Assembly (NCBI RefSeq): GCF_018913465.1
Contig: NZ_JABAPM010000001.1
Coordinates: 1 to 64,000 of the forward strand
Origin: Arcanobacterium phocae
GTDB lineage: Bacteria > Actinomycetota > Actinomycetes > Actinomycetales > Actinomycetaceae
DNA length: 64,000 nt
Direction of reading: 5' to 3'
The notes under the pieces: generated by a model
What the model was told of the DNA's origin: nothing
Database searches by the model: none
What the model saw: only the letters and a program-made list of their open reading frames with translations
Position numbers and translations under genes: made by a program
Shown here: positions 16,310 through 26,151 of the stretch, piece after piece
How the letters are laid out: every line of letters starts with the position of its first letter
Position numbering within the stretch: the stretch's first letter is position 1

Positions 16310-17847
16310 AGCCTCGATACAATCCAGCTGACGCGCTCGATCTCGCTGCTGCTAATCACGGTGGACGAACGGCGATCCATTACGGCAAAAAAGCGTTGAG
16401 CGTATCCGACTGTGCGCATATCACGTGGCAGTTGGCACAGCTCTTAGCTGATCGCGGAGTCGAAGCCGGAGATCGAGTCGCGTTAGTAGCGCGCAACTGT
16501 CCTTATCACATGCTGCTTCATGTTGCCTGTGCACGGATTGGTGCCATTTTTGTTCCGGTTTCCTATCGATTCGCGCAGCCCGAACTTCGTGATGTGCTGG
16601 ACTTTGTTCAGCCCGTCGTAGTTGTGGTGGATCCGGAAACAGCCCAGGTGTGTGACAGTTGGATACCAGCAGATACCTTCGTGATCGATGACGACGACGA
16701 GTTTGCGCCCCTCCCGAGCGATCTGCGGGTAGGTTTCGCTCCCTTATCAGCGAGCTACCGGTTGTACCAGGGAACGAATATTTCCATAGGGGATACCGAT
16801 GATTCCCAGGGCGGGGCAATGCTGTTAACTTCCGGCTCGACCGGGCGCCCGAAAGCAGTCTACCTTACGCACGAACAACTATGGTGGGGTTCGCAGAATT
16901 TTCGCGAAGGGTTCGAGTACTCTAATTACGACGTCGAACTCGTGACGGTACCGTTGACGCATGTTGGTGGATTTAACGGAACAACGTTGGATCTGTTTTC
17001 TCATGGCGGCACAATCGTGATTATTCGCGAGTTTGATCCCGGCCTGGTGCTGGCAGAGATTGAGCGACATCGAGTAGCCATGATGTTCGCTGTTCCTACT
17101 ATTTATGCGGCACTTCTAGCACACCCTGATTTTGGGAAGCATGACCTATCATCGTTGCGGTTGCCGCTTATCGGTGGAGCTATCTGTCCGCCAGATTTGC
17201 TCAGCCGAATGGCACAGCACGGTTTACGGCCGTTAAATGTGTGGGGGATGACGGAAGCTGCAGCAGCTGGCTTCATGCTCTCACAAGATCTTCTTGAGGA
17301 AGCTCCCGGCGCCATCGGGATCCCGTTTCCGCATGTCCATGCAAAAATTGTTGATTCGCGTGGCTGCGAATCGGATACTGGTGAACTTGTTATTTCTGGT
17401 CCGAATGTGATTGACGGATACTGGCATGATTCTGGATTTACCGCCGAGGCATGCCGGGACGGTTGGCTGTATACCGGAGATATGGTGCGTCGAGACGAAG
17501 CCGGATACGTGTGGGTTCTCGGCAGAATTGGCCAGCAGATCAATACCGGTGGCGAAAAAGTTAATCCCGAAGAGATATCTCATGTTCTGCGGCAGCTTCC
17601 GTATGTGCGAGATGTCGCCGTCGTGGGAATTCCCGATCCGGTGTGGGGCGAAGCAGTGGCGGCGGCAGTTGTGCTAGAGCCAGCTGCTGAGCTACCAGAA
17701 ATAGGGGAGATCAGAGAATTTGTGGCGCAACATATTGCACGCTATAAAGCTCCCCAGGTAGCTGTTGCAGTGACAGCCTTACCGACGAACGCCAACGGCA
17801 AAATCGATATGGCAGCAGTTAAAGATCTGATTGAGCAGAGTATTTAA
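16306..17847 (+). CDS. Acyl-CoA synthetase / AMP-dependent ligase
   Basis: The 513-residue product belongs to the adenylate-forming superfamily, which activates a carboxylic acid with ATP and joins it to CoA. Core motifs are all present: LLTSGSTGRPKAV (P-loop), NVWGMTEAAA (A5), LYTGDMVRR (A7), GRIGQQINTGGEKVNPEEI (hinge) and PTNANGKID with the catalytic Lys. The closest types are medium/long-chain fatty acid or aromatic acid CoA ligases; a MenE-like role is possible but no menaquinone genes are nearby. It overlaps apeB by four bases and its stop adjoins the convergent lipA stop. Confidence 0.88.
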   Translation: MKPRYNPADALDLAAANHGGRTAIHYGKKALSVSDCAHITWQLAQLLADRGVEAGDRVALVARNCPYHMLLHVACARIGAIFVPVSYRFAQPELRDVLDFVQPVVVVVDPETAQVCDSWIPADTFVIDDDDEFAPLPSDLRVGFAPLSASYRLYQGTNISIGDTDDSQGGAMLLTSGSTGRPKAVYLTHEQLWWGSQNFREGFEYSNYDVELVTVPLTHVGGFNGTTLDLFSHGGTIVIIREFDPGLVLAEIERHRVAMMFAVPTIYAALLAHPDFGKHDLSSLRLPLIGGAICPPDLLSRMAQHGLRPLNVWGMTEAAAAGFMLSQDLLEEAPGAIGIPFPHVHAKIVDSRGCESDTGELVISGPNVIDGYWHDSGFTAEACRDGWLYTGDMVRRDEAGYVWVLGRIGQQINTGGEKVNPEEISHVLRQLPYVRDVAVVGIPDPVWGEAVAAAVVLEPAAELPEIGEIREFVAQHIARYKAPQVAVAVTALPTNANGKIDMAAVKDLIEQSI

Positions 17848-18894
17848 TTAGTGCCCACGAGCCACGAGCGTGGCTGCTTCTTGGCGGGCATGGCCGCCAC
17901 CAACTCCGAGTCCTTGCGCCGCGGACGCCCCAATAGCTTTCAAGTTCTCGGGAATCTCCCAGCCCTTATGGGCCATTGCGCGTGCCCATAACGAGCCAGA
18001 ACGATATGAGGAACGTACCAATGGACCGGCCATGATCCCAGCAAATCCCATCTCATACCCGATCTTGGAGAGCTCGACGAATTCTTGCGGCTTTACCCAA
18101 CGGTCAATCGGATGATGCAACGGAGATGGGCGTAAGTACTGCGTGATGGTCAGCAGGTCGCACTGCGCATCCTTGAGATCCTGCATTGCCTGGATGATCT
18201 CATCACGTGTCTCGCCCATGCCGAGGATCAAGTTGGACTTGGTGATCAGACCTGATTCCGAAGCGAAAGTGATGAGGTCGAGAGAGCGCTCATAACGGAA
18301 CGCTGGCCGGATTTTCTTGAAGATGCGTGGCACTGTTTCGAGGTTATGTGCCAAAACTTCCGGCCGGGATTCAAAGACGTGGACGAGTGACTTTTCGCCG
18401 CCACGCATGTCGTCAATCAAGAGCTCAACACCAGTGGTGGGGGACATGCTGTGGATTTGACGGCAGGTTTCGGCGTAGAGCCACGAGGCGCCGTCGTCGA
18501 GATCATCTCGCGTAACTCCGGTGATGGTGACGTAGTTCAGACGCATATCAACCACTGACTGGGCAACGCGCCGCGGTTCGTCACGATCGTATTCGGTGGG
18601 ACGTCCGGTCTTAATAAAACAGAAATCGCATCGGCGAGTACAGATATCGCCGCCGATCAGGAACGACGCTTCGCGGTCTTCCCAGCACTCATAAATGTTT
18701 GGACAGTTCGCTTCGGCGCAGACGGTGTGAAGCGAAGCCCCTTCCATGCGGGACCGCATATCGGTGTATTCGGTTCCCACTGTTGCTGTGGTCTTAATCC
18801 AGCTTGGTTTTTTCTCGATGGGGGTTTCGCGGTTGCGTTCCTCGACCCGCAGTAGTTTGCGATGCTCGGGATTTACTCGGTCTGCGATGGCCAC
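17848..18894 (-). CDS. lipA: Lipoyl synthase
   Basis: LipA is a radical SAM enzyme that inserts two sulfurs into protein-bound octanoyl groups to make lipoate for 2-oxoacid dehydrogenases and glycine cleavage. The 348-residue product has both cluster motifs: the auxiliary cluster cysteines 59, 64 and 70 ([12 protein letters not shown]) and the radical SAM cysteines 85, 89 and 92 (CTRRCDFC). [10 protein letters not shown] near the C-terminus holds the conserved Arg-Ser-Ser-Tyr motif. It follows lipB with overlapping ends, so the pair is coupled. The C-terminal tail is slightly long and rich in Gly and Ala. Confidence 0.97.
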   Translation of the reverse strand: MAIADRVNPEHRKLLRVEERNRETPIEKKPSWIKTTATVGTEYTDMRSRMEGASLHTVCAEANCPNIYECWEDREASFLIGGDICTRRCDFCFIKTGRPTEYDRDEPRRVAQSVVDMRLNYVTITGVTRDDLDDGASWLYAETCRQIHSMSPTTGVELLIDDMRGGEKSLVHVFESRPEVLAHNLETVPRIFKKIRPAFRYERSLDLITFASESGLITKSNLILGMGETRDEIIQAMQDLKDAQCDLLTITQYLRPSPLHHPIDRWVKPQEFVELSKIGYEMGFAGIMAGPLVRSSYRSGSLWARAMAHKGWEIPENLKAIGASAAQGLGVGGGHARQEAATLVARGH

Positions 18895-19676
18895 GATGCC
18901 TCCTTAGTAGGGGTTTTAGCGACAGATTCTCGTTTCCATGCTACGCCGGTTTGCGGGGGCGGCGTGGTCTGCTGGACGAGAGCTTCTTCTAATAGCTGAG
19001 TTGGGTTGGGGTGAACGACGACGGCGGATTCCGGCCGTTCTAAAAACTGTTGATATGCCTGCACGAGATGAGGGATAAGGGCCTGTGCAGTGTTTTCTAA
19101 AGTTGTTGCTACTCCTAATTGAGCCAAGGAGGTTACGCCAGCGTCAGTGATACCGCAAGGGATGACGCGCATAAATCGCTCTAAATCGGTAGTAACGTTA
19201 AACGCCATCCCGTGCATGGTGGCGTCGTTGGCAAACTTAATTCCGATAGCGCAAAGCTTTGACTCTAGGTGGGTTGGCATGTTCGCTGCATCAATCCATA
19301 CGCCAGATCTCCCCGCTACCGCTTTGGCCTGAATCCCAAATGTACTGACTGCATCGATAAGGGCGTTTTCGGTGCTGCGAACAAAAGCGACAACGTCCTT
19401 AGGTGCAGTGACTTTCACAATGGGATAGATCACGAGTTGGCCGGGGCCGTGGTAGGTTACTGAACCGCCACGGTCCATCGTGATAACTGGAACGTCGTCG
19501 TCCGGAATGTCCTGTGGCTTAGTTCGTCGCCCTGCAGTATAGGTGTGCTCTGATTCCCAAATGATGAAGGTATCGGGAGCTTGCTGAGATGCCACTCTTT
19601 CGTGGATATATCGCTGTAAAGCATCAATATGCATGTACGGCAATGGGCCGTGGTTAAGAAGATTTATGATCTGCAC
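18873..19676 (-). CDS. lipB: Octanoyltransferase
   Basis: LipB moves octanoate from acyl carrier protein to lipoyl domains, the step before LipA. The 267-residue product has [18 protein letters not shown], the catalytic Lys140 in [11 protein letters not shown] and the catalytic Cys174 in [14 protein letters not shown]. About 40 residues beyond the usual end form a Pro/Thr-rich tail that overlaps the start of lipA by 22 bases. It is divergent from the peptide importer operon. Confidence 0.95.
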   Translation of the reverse strand: MQIINLLNHGPLPYMHIDALQRYIHERVASQQAPDTFIIWESEHTYTAGRRTKPQDIPDDDVPVITMDRGGSVTYHGPGQLVIYPIVKVTAPKDVVAFVRSTENALIDAVSTFGIQAKAVAGRSGVWIDAANMPTHLESKLCAIGIKFANDATMHGMAFNVTTDLERFMRVIPCGITDAGVTSLAQLGVATTLENTAQALIPHLVQAYQQFLERPESAVVVHPNPTQLLEEALVQQTTPPPQTGVAWKRESVAKTPTKEASWPSQTE

Positions 19677-19890
19677 ACTACAAGCCTAGACCGGGACGTT
19701 AGTCATGTGTTAATTGGAGTGGCGTAAACCAAACAAATAGCTCGTTTGAATAGATATAAAAGGTGTTGGATAAGTATGACTATGTTGTCACATCACGCTA
19801 ACGAGTGGAATATCTTCCGCGAAGTCACGGTACAATGTGATTCGAAGTATTCTTTCGGTATACACTCCACTGATAAGAGAATAAGAAAAC

Positions 19891-19926
19891 CGGTGTTTTA
19901 TCGTCCCTGCGAGGCGGAGAACACCG
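19891..19926 (+). other. Leader hairpin ahead of the peptide importer operon
   Basis: CGGTGTT (19891-19897) can pair with AACACCG (19920-19926) just upstream of the first permease start at 19945. Whether it affects translation is unknown. The rest of the 268-base gap between lipB and the importer must hold both divergent promoters; TATAAA near 19755 and TACAAT near 19830 are possible -10 boxes, but no clear -35 was found. Confidence 0.35.
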
Positions 19927-19944
19927 CCGGACAGAAAGCCTCGC

Positions 19945-20952
19945 ATGTTAAAGTTCATTCTTCGGCGACTGCTGAACTATCTGCTTTTGCTGGTAGTAGC
20001 AGTTACCCTTGCCTACTTTATCGCCGGCACCCAGCTGGACCCACGTTCGATGCTCATTGAAGCTGAGATTTCTTCTGGTAAGAACATTTCATACGAACAA
20101 GTTGTGCATACAGTTGATCAGCGTCTGACTGGCTGGAACATTAACCCAACTGATCCAATCATGGATCGATTCGTTAACTGGGTTGGCATGATTAGCCACT
20201 GGGACTGGGGATATTCGCCTCAGGGAAGCAGCATCAATGCAGAAATTGCTAACCGTGTTCCAATTTCTCTTCAGCTTGTCTTCTTAGGCTTCTTCATCGG
20301 AATTCTCGGCGGAGTTGCGCTTGGTGCTTGGGCTGCAGTGCACCAGTACTCCAAGCGTGATCGCATCATTTCGATCGCGGCGATGGTCATTATTTCTACT
20401 CCGGCAATGGTTATTGCGGTATTCCTACAGATCGGTGCAACATACGCCAATCAAGCCGCAGGATACCAGATCTTTAATTTCATTGGACCAACATCGGCCA
20501 TTCCACCGGACGGTTTCTGGCTCCAACTCTTTGATCGCTTACAGCACTTGTTACTGCCAACAATTTCGATGGCACTGTCCTCGATCGCTTCCTATTCCCG
20601 TATTCAGCGTAACTTGATGCTTGATACTCTCGGCGCAGACTATGTTCGCACAGCCCGAGCAAAGGGCGTCCGTTTCGGAACTGCAATCCGTAAGCACGCG
20701 TTGCGTACCGCGCTCATTCCTATTGCGACCTACTTTGCTTTCGGTATCGCAACGCTGATCCTCGGCGCTGCGATTACTGAGCAGGTCTACGGCTGGAACG
20801 GTATGGGTATCTACTCAGTGGGTACGATTACCGGCGCCGATATTAACGGTACTGCGGCGGTTGTGGCCTTCGCTGGAACATGTACGCTAACCGGTGCTTT
20901 CTTGTCCGATGTTGCCATTTCTATGGTTGATCCACGAGTAAGGGTGGGATGA
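19945..20952 (+). CDS. Peptide ABC transporter permease (DppB/OppB type)
   Basis: This is one of two membrane subunits of a peptide importer. The 335-residue product starts with the typical MLKFILRRLLNYLLLLVVAV helix, has a long first external loop, and five further helices. The ATPase-contact (EAA) motif is seen in DYVRTARAKGVRFGTAIRKHALRTALIP. It overlaps the second permease gene by four bases and heads the operon permease-permease-ATPase. No strong ribosome site is visible; AGAAAG lies about nine bases upstream. Substrate is inferred from family and the binding protein gene downstream. Confidence 0.93.
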   Translation: MLKFILRRLLNYLLLLVVAVTLAYFIAGTQLDPRSMLIEAEISSGKNISYEQVVHTVDQRLTGWNINPTDPIMDRFVNWVGMISHWDWGYSPQGSSINAEIANRVPISLQLVFLGFFIGILGGVALGAWAAVHQYSKRDRIISIAAMVIISTPAMVIAVFLQIGATYANQAAGYQIFNFIGPTSAIPPDGFWLQLFDRLQHLLLPTISMALSSIASYSRIQRNLMLDTLGADYVRTARAKGVRFGTAIRKHALRTALIPIATYFAFGIATLILGAAITEQVYGWNGMGIYSVGTITGADINGTAAVVAFAGTCTLTGAFLSDVAISMVDPRVRVG

Positions 20953-21914
20953 TGACCACTGAACATTCCCCAATGGTGAGCCAGGCTGATGTTGATACTG
21001 TTCAAGCTCAACTCGAAAAAGACGCTCAGATTCGCCTAGAAAGTAGCCACCGCTACACGCGTGGCCAATTGATTCGTCGTCGGTTTTTGCGCAATTGGAC
21101 TGCGGTAGTCGGAGTTTTCATGCTCGTCGGCGTGATCCTCTTTGCGCTATTCGGTTCCTACCTCAGCTCATGGGACTATCTCACCCGTGATCGTACGGCT
21201 GCGTTACAAGCTCCGTCTCCTAACCACTGGTTCGGAACAGATAATCGTGGTCGCGATCTATTCGCGTTGACTGTTCAAGGTTTGCGTACCTCGCTGGTCA
21301 TTGGTTTCTCGGTTGCATTCTTACAAACTGGTTGGGCTGCGCTTTTCGGATCGTCGATTGCATACTTTGGCAAGTGGGTTGATAAGGCCGGATCGTGGAT
21401 CATCGATCTGATGCTCGTTATCCCATCATTCTTGCTGATCGCTGTTATTAACCAGCGTTTGGGCGGCCAGTCTGGTTCAGTTCCAGTACTGATCTTCCTT
21501 CTAGCGCTATTTGGCTGGATGCTGACGGCACGCGTGGTTCGTTCCATGACCATGTCGGTGAAGAATCTGGATTACGTTCATGCCGCTCAGTACATGTCAG
21601 TTCCGCCTTTCGTCGTCATTGTTCGCCACATTATTCCGAATATTTCTTCGCTACTGATTATTGATTTCACACTGGGAATCGCAGGTGCAGTTTTGTCTGA
21701 GACAACACTGTCCTATTTCGGTTTGGGAATTAAGGACCCACAGATTTCTCTCGGTGGCTTGATCGGTTCGGGCCAATCGTCTGCACTGACGCACTCGTGG
21801 CTCTTCGTTCCACCGGCATTGGTTCTGGTTTTCATGCTGGTATCAGTGAATTTTATTGGTGACGGTCTCCGTGACGCTATCGATCCAACATCTAAGTCTG
21901 GAGGAAAAGCATGA
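20949..21914 (+). CDS. Peptide ABC transporter permease (DppC/OppC type)
   Basis: The 321-residue product is the partner permease. It has the N-terminal cytosolic tail and first helix of the DppC type, then the motif HWFGTDNRGRDLFALTVQG, characteristic of this subunit, and an EAA loop at DYVHAAQYMSVPPFVVIVRHIIPN. About six helices are predicted by eye. Overlaps of four bases with both neighbours show tight coupling within the operon. Confidence 0.93.
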   Translation: MMTTEHSPMVSQADVDTVQAQLEKDAQIRLESSHRYTRGQLIRRRFLRNWTAVVGVFMLVGVILFALFGSYLSSWDYLTRDRTAALQAPSPNHWFGTDNRGRDLFALTVQGLRTSLVIGFSVAFLQTGWAALFGSSIAYFGKWVDKAGSWIIDLMLVIPSFLLIAVINQRLGGQSGSVPVLIFLLALFGWMLTARVVRSMTMSVKNLDYVHAAQYMSVPPFVVIVRHIIPNISSLLIIDFTLGIAGAVLSETTLSYFGLGIKDPQISLGGLIGSGQSSALTHSWLFVPPALVLVFMLVSVNFIGDGLRDAIDPTSKSGGKA

Positions 21915-24040
21915 GTAGGAAAAAAGACGCGGTGACGTTTGATTCAAGCGATCTTCCTCAAGCACAACCAGGTGTTCCTATCGTTGATGTCACCGATTTG
22001 CATGTTCGCTTTCCGTCTGAAGACGGTGTAGTCCATGCAGTTCGAGGCGTGAATTTCTCGGTTAACTCCGGTGAAGTTCTCGGAATCGTGGGCGAATCCG
22101 GTTCTGGTAAATCGGTTACCTCGATGGCGATTATGGGTCTATTAGACCAATCGGCACAGGTTGAGGGTTCAGTCAAACTTCACGGAACCGAAGTGCTGGG
22201 CCGTTCTGATGCTTACATGTCTAACGTGCGTGGTAAGACTGTGGCAATGGTGTTCCAGGATCCGCTATCTGCGTTGACCCCGGTGTATACAATCGGTGAT
22301 CAGATCGTTGAAGCTTTGAAGGTTCACGATCCCAATATGAATGATTCACAATACCGTGAGCGTGCAATTGAGCTCTTGACGATGGTTGGTATTCCTAATC
22401 CGGAAATCCGGGTTAAGGCATTCCCGCACGAATTCTCTGGCGGTATGCGTCAGCGAGCTATGATCGCTATGGCGATTGCCAATAAGCCAGAACTTATTAT
22501 CGCCGACGAACCAACAACCGCTCTGGACGTAACGATTCAGGCACAGATTCTTGACGTATTGCGAATGGCTCAAAATGAACTGGGCGCAGCCGTTATTATG
22601 ATTACCCACGATCTGGGTGTGGTAGCTGGTTTAGCAGATAAAGTCGCTGTTATGTATGCCGGTCGTGTAGTTGAGTCCGGTTCAGTTGATGAAATCTTCT
22701 ACCACTCTGCAATGCCATATACAATTGGTTTGCTCGGATCGTTGCCACGTCTTGATTCTAAGAAGGAATACCAGTTGGCAGCTGTTGAAGGTAATCCGCC
22801 GTCGATGCTCTTTGAGCCAACCGGTTGTCCGTTCGCGGCGCGTTGTCCGGTAGCTCAACCACACTGTCTGGATGGAGAACCGGCGCTGGCTGAAGTCAAA
22901 TCTGCCGATGACTATCAACATCGGGTGGCGTGTAAGCGTGCTGAAGAGATTCGCCATGAATCACGCAAGTACACCGACATTTACCCGCTTCCTGCGGCGG
23001 TTCCGCCGCCATTCGCAGTTCCACGTGAGCAGCGTGAAGAAGTCCTGCGTGTTGAAGGCATGACTCGTTACTTCCCGTTAATGAAGGGGTCCGTGTTCCG
23101 TCGTCAAGTTGGTACCGTTCATGCGGTAGATGGTATTGACCTTGACATTCGCGCTGGTGAAACACTTGGTCTGGTTGGCGAGTCTGGTTCTGGTAAGACG
23201 ACGACGCTGATGCAGGTGCTCGACCTGGTCAAGCCGCAAAACGGCAAGATCGTTGTGATGGGTGAAGATACATCTGAACTGTCTCGTGCTGATCGGAAAC
23301 GCATTCGTCAAGATCTGCAGGTCGTTTTCCAGGATCCGATGGCTTCGTTGGATCCGCGTTTCCCGGTCTTCGATATCATCGCTGAGCCATTGCGCTACGG
23401 CGGCTGGAAGAAAGAAGATATTCCGGGCCGTGTTGAAGAACTGATGAAGATGGTTGGGCTGGAGCCAGCTCACGTCAACCGTTACCCACGTAACTTCTCC
23501 GGCGGTCAGCGTCAGCGTATTGGTATTGCACGTGCGCTTGCACTGGAGCCCAAGTTGCTCATTTTGGACGAACCAGTTTCGGCGCTCGACGTGTCCATTC
23601 AGGCAGGTGTCATCAACTTGCTCGACGAACTGCGTTCTAAGATGTCGCTGTCGTACCTGTTCGTTGCCCATGATCTATCGGTTATTCGCCATATCGCGGA
23701 CCGCGTGGCAGTCATGTACCTCGGCAAGATCGTCGAAGTTGGAGACGTCAACTCGGTCTTCGAAGCTCCGCAGCATCCGTACACGCAAGCTTTGCTCTCG
23801 GCAATCCCGATTCCGGATCCGCACAAGGAACGTAGTCGCGATCGTATTTTGCTTGAAGGTGATCTTCCGTCTCCAGCAAATCCGCCAAAGGGTTGTCGTT
23901 TCGTTACCAGATGTCCACTATATAAGACACTGAATGAAAGTGAGCAAGCTCGCTGCGAGGCGCATCATCCAGACTTCCAAGTACTCGGAGATGACCATAA
24001 GGCGGCGTGCTATTATCCGCGGACTGTCACCCTTTTCTAA
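21911..24040 (+). CDS. Fused double ATPase of a peptide ABC importer (DppD-DppF type)
   Basis: The 709-residue product joins the two ATPase subunits normally encoded by separate genes. Domain 1 has Walker A GESGSGKS, signature FSGGMRQR and Walker B LIIADEPTTALD; domain 2, from about residue 370, has Walker A GESGSGKTT, signature FSGGQRQR and Walker B LLILDEPVSALD. Each half ends with the oligopeptide/dipeptide C-terminal motif with clustered cysteines (GCPFAARCPVAQPHC and GCRFVTRCPLY). All catalytic motifs look intact. A strong terminator follows, separating it from the binding-protein gene. Confidence 0.94.
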   Translation: MSRKKDAVTFDSSDLPQAQPGVPIVDVTDLHVRFPSEDGVVHAVRGVNFSVNSGEVLGIVGESGSGKSVTSMAIMGLLDQSAQVEGSVKLHGTEVLGRSDAYMSNVRGKTVAMVFQDPLSALTPVYTIGDQIVEALKVHDPNMNDSQYRERAIELLTMVGIPNPEIRVKAFPHEFSGGMRQRAMIAMAIANKPELIIADEPTTALDVTIQAQILDVLRMAQNELGAAVIMITHDLGVVAGLADKVAVMYAGRVVESGSVDEIFYHSAMPYTIGLLGSLPRLDSKKEYQLAAVEGNPPSMLFEPTGCPFAARCPVAQPHCLDGEPALAEVKSADDYQHRVACKRAEEIRHESRKYTDIYPLPAAVPPPFAVPREQREEVLRVEGMTRYFPLMKGSVFRRQVGTVHAVDGIDLDIRAGETLGLVGESGSGKTTTLMQVLDLVKPQNGKIVVMGEDTSELSRADRKRIRQDLQVVFQDPMASLDPRFPVFDIIAEPLRYGGWKKEDIPGRVEELMKMVGLEPAHVNRYPRNFSGGQRQRIGIARALALEPKLLILDEPVSALDVSIQAGVINLLDELRSKMSLSYLFVAHDLSVIRHIADRVAVMYLGKIVEVGDVNSVFEAPQHPYTQALLSAIPIPDPHKERSRDRILLEGDLPSPANPPKGCRFVTRCPLYKTLNESEQARCEAHHPDFQVLGDDHKAACYYPRTVTLF

Positions 24041-24071
24041 GGGTTGGAACGCTGAAAATCTAAGCTAATTG

Positions 24072-24115
24072 ACATCTGGGCTAGACAATAATTTGTCTAG
24101 CCCAGATGTATTTTT
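24072..24115 (+). terminator. Intrinsic terminator between the importer ATPase and binding-protein genes
   Basis: A perfect 17-bp stem (24072-24088 with 24093-24109), a 4-base loop and a run of five T. The binding-protein gene starts 113 bases beyond, so it needs its own promoter or read-through. Confidence 0.9.
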
Positions 24116-24228
24116 ATACACATTTCTTTAAAGATACGTGAAAATAATTTACCTTTTACTGAAATGTAGTCTAGGCTTGGGGGTATCACTCCAAGAACTT
24201 GTAGGAGTTAGTCCCAGAGGAGGACCAT

Positions 24229-25920
24229 ATGAAAATTAAGAAAGCAGGCTTTGCTCTTGTAGCTGCCTCGGCGCTGGTGCTCAGCGCTTGTTCTGGCCCA
24301 GCATCGTCGGGTTCTTCCGACGGCGGAAAAGCTGGAGCACTTCCAACTTCGGATGTTAACCGTGTTGACTCGGCTAAGTTGAAGGATGGCGGCGATCTTC
24401 GTGTTGCTATCCAAGCGATGCCAACCAACTTCAACCCACTTCACGTTAACGGTAACACTGTTGAAATTAACGATCTCTATGCCAAGATTTCTGCGGGTAA
24501 CTTTATTTATGCAGACGATGGCTCATGGGATGTCAATAAAGATTACGTGAAGTCGTATGACGTTGAAAATAAAGAAGACGGCGACGCTAAGATGACCGTC
24601 AAGCTTGAGCTCAACCCAGAAGCTAAGTGGAATGATGGCACGCCGATTAACGTTGCTGATTACCAGGCGAGCTGGAACGCGTGTAAGTCACCTGATACTG
24701 GTTACGACTGCGCTGCAACAGACGGCTGGGAGAATATCCTCTCTATTGAACCTGGTAAAGATGAGTTTGAAGTTGTCGCCAAATTTGATCGTGAATACCC
24801 GGACTGGTCAGCGGTTCTCTCCGGTGCACTTCCGGCTAAGGGTGTCTCTGATCCAGCAGTCTTCAACGAAGGCTGGACTCCAGACCCAGCAGTCCTCAAC
24901 AACTTCATTTCTGGTCCGTTCAAGTTCAAGAGCATTGATCAGGCAACTAAGCGTATTACCCTAGAGCGCAATGACCTCTGGTGGGGTGAGAAGCCAAAGC
25001 TTGAAACCATCACCTTCTCGGTTCTCGATAACAAGGCACAAGCTAACGCATTTGCTAACAACGAGCTCGATGTTGTCGATCAGATCGTTGATGCAGCAAC
25101 CTACGAACTCGTCAAGGGCCGCCAGAATGCTGCTATTAAGCAGTCCGCTTCAACTCAGTGGCGTCACATCACGTTGAACTCCAATGCTGAAGCACTCAAG
25201 GACGTTGCCGTTCGTCGCGCAATTCAAAAGGGCATCGACGCTGCGGACTTCCTAACCACCGATATGGCTGGTTTGCCAGTTGAAGGTCTCGATCTTTCCC
25301 TTGGAAACCACTTCTTCATGCCAGGCCAAGAAGGCTACGAGGATCACTCAGTCAAGTTTGATCCAGAAGGCGCTAAGAAGGACCTTGAAGATGCTGGCTA
25401 CAAGATGAACGAAACTACCAAGTTCTTCGAGAAAGACGGCAAGGAACTTTCCTTCAAGTTCACTCGTTTGACTGGTATCCCAACCTCTGAGTCTGCTGCT
25501 GCACTTTTGAAGGAACACATGAAGAACATCGGTATCAAGGTTGTCTTTGCTGACGTCCCACCGGCTGAGTTCTCCAACGTTCTTGAAGCAGGCGAATTCG
25601 AATCCATCGCATTCGGCTGGCGTGGAACGCCGTACCCAATGGCGAATGTTGGCCAGATCTACGGCTCTGGTTCGGCATCGAACTTCTCCAAGGTTGAAGA
25701 TCCAAAGATCGACGAGTATGTTGAAAAGATTTCTTCTGAGCCAGATCACAAGAAGCGCGTCAAGCTCACCAACGAAGTCGACAAGATCATTTGGGACAAC
25801 GTTATGACCATCCCGGTTTACTACCGTGCAACCCTAACCGCTGTTCCAGCTAACTTGGCTAACTATGGTGCGAAGGCATTCGAAACATTCCTCCCAGAGA
25901 AGATCGGTTACACCGAGTGA
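24229..25920 (+). CDS. Peptide-binding lipoprotein of the ABC importer (family 5 solute-binding protein)
   Basis: The 563-residue product begins with a lipoprotein signal peptide (MKIKKAGFALVAASALVLS then the lipobox LSAC), followed by a Ser/Gly-rich linker. The mature part has family 5 (OppA/DppA) features such as KLELNPEAKWNDGTPINVADYQ, RITLERNDLWWGEKP and DVAVRRAIQKGID. It would capture peptides outside the cell and hand them to the permeases encoded just upstream. The ATG has an excellent GAGGAGG site. A strong terminator lies upstream, so its expression can exceed that of the membrane subunits, as is common for binding proteins. Peptide substrate is inferred. Confidence 0.94.
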   Translation: MKIKKAGFALVAASALVLSACSGPASSGSSDGGKAGALPTSDVNRVDSAKLKDGGDLRVAIQAMPTNFNPLHVNGNTVEINDLYAKISAGNFIYADDGSWDVNKDYVKSYDVENKEDGDAKMTVKLELNPEAKWNDGTPINVADYQASWNACKSPDTGYDCAATDGWENILSIEPGKDEFEVVAKFDREYPDWSAVLSGALPAKGVSDPAVFNEGWTPDPAVLNNFISGPFKFKSIDQATKRITLERNDLWWGEKPKLETITFSVLDNKAQANAFANNELDVVDQIVDAATYELVKGRQNAAIKQSASTQWRHITLNSNAEALKDVAVRRAIQKGIDAADFLTTDMAGLPVEGLDLSLGNHFFMPGQEGYEDHSVKFDPEGAKKDLEDAGYKMNETTKFFEKDGKELSFKFTRLTGIPTSESAAALLKEHMKNIGIKVVFADVPPAEFSNVLEAGEFESIAFGWRGTPYPMANVGQIYGSGSASNFSKVEDPKIDEYVEKISSEPDHKKRVKLTNEVDKIIWDNVMTIPVYYRATLTAVPANLANYGAKAFETFLPEKIGYTE

Positions 25921-25960
25921 ATCGTATGAGTTTGTAACTGCTTGTCAGTTATAACTATCA

Positions 25961-25999
25961 AGTAGTGGCAGGATAAGTACTTCTTATCCTGCCACTACT
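25961..25999 (+). terminator. Hairpin after the peptide-binding lipoprotein gene
   Basis: A perfect 17-bp stem (25961-25977 with 25983-25999) has a 5-base loop. No U tract follows. It lies 40 bases after the stop codon. Confidence 0.65.
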
Positions 26000-26105
26000 G
26001 CATTGTAATAAACTCATGCTCATGAATTACCGCATGCTTTTTGTGTAGATATGCCAATGCGCTGTGCAAGCGCCACGATCTATTTAATTTTCGTAGCATC
26101 CTGCT

Positions 26106-26122
26106 ATATACACCGTGTATAT
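26106..26122. promoter_or_regulatory. Palindromic candidate operator ahead of the ABC exporter
   Basis: ATATACAC and GTGTATAT flank a single C, a perfect 17-base dyad 30 bases before the exporter start. TATATA at 26105-26110 could be the -10 box, so a bound repressor would block transcription. No regulator gene is adjacent. The dyad resembles operators of GntR/TetR/PadR-type regulators but the family is not determinable. Confidence 0.5.
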
Positions 26123-26151
26123 CCTGCCTGCAGGTTAAGAAAGCAATAATT

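Noticed and set aside
19746-20060. Possible small gene ahead of the peptide importer
   Set aside because: Its 3' part overlaps the permease in another frame, and composition looks random; the region is better read as promoter and leader.
23078-23671. 197-codon open frame opposite the fused importer ATPase
   Set aside because: It mirrors the ATPase codons; no site or family match.
21911-24040. Frameshift or gene-fusion error in the double ATPase
   Set aside because: Both halves keep all catalytic motifs and a natural linker, and such fusions occur in other actinobacteria, so it is taken as real.
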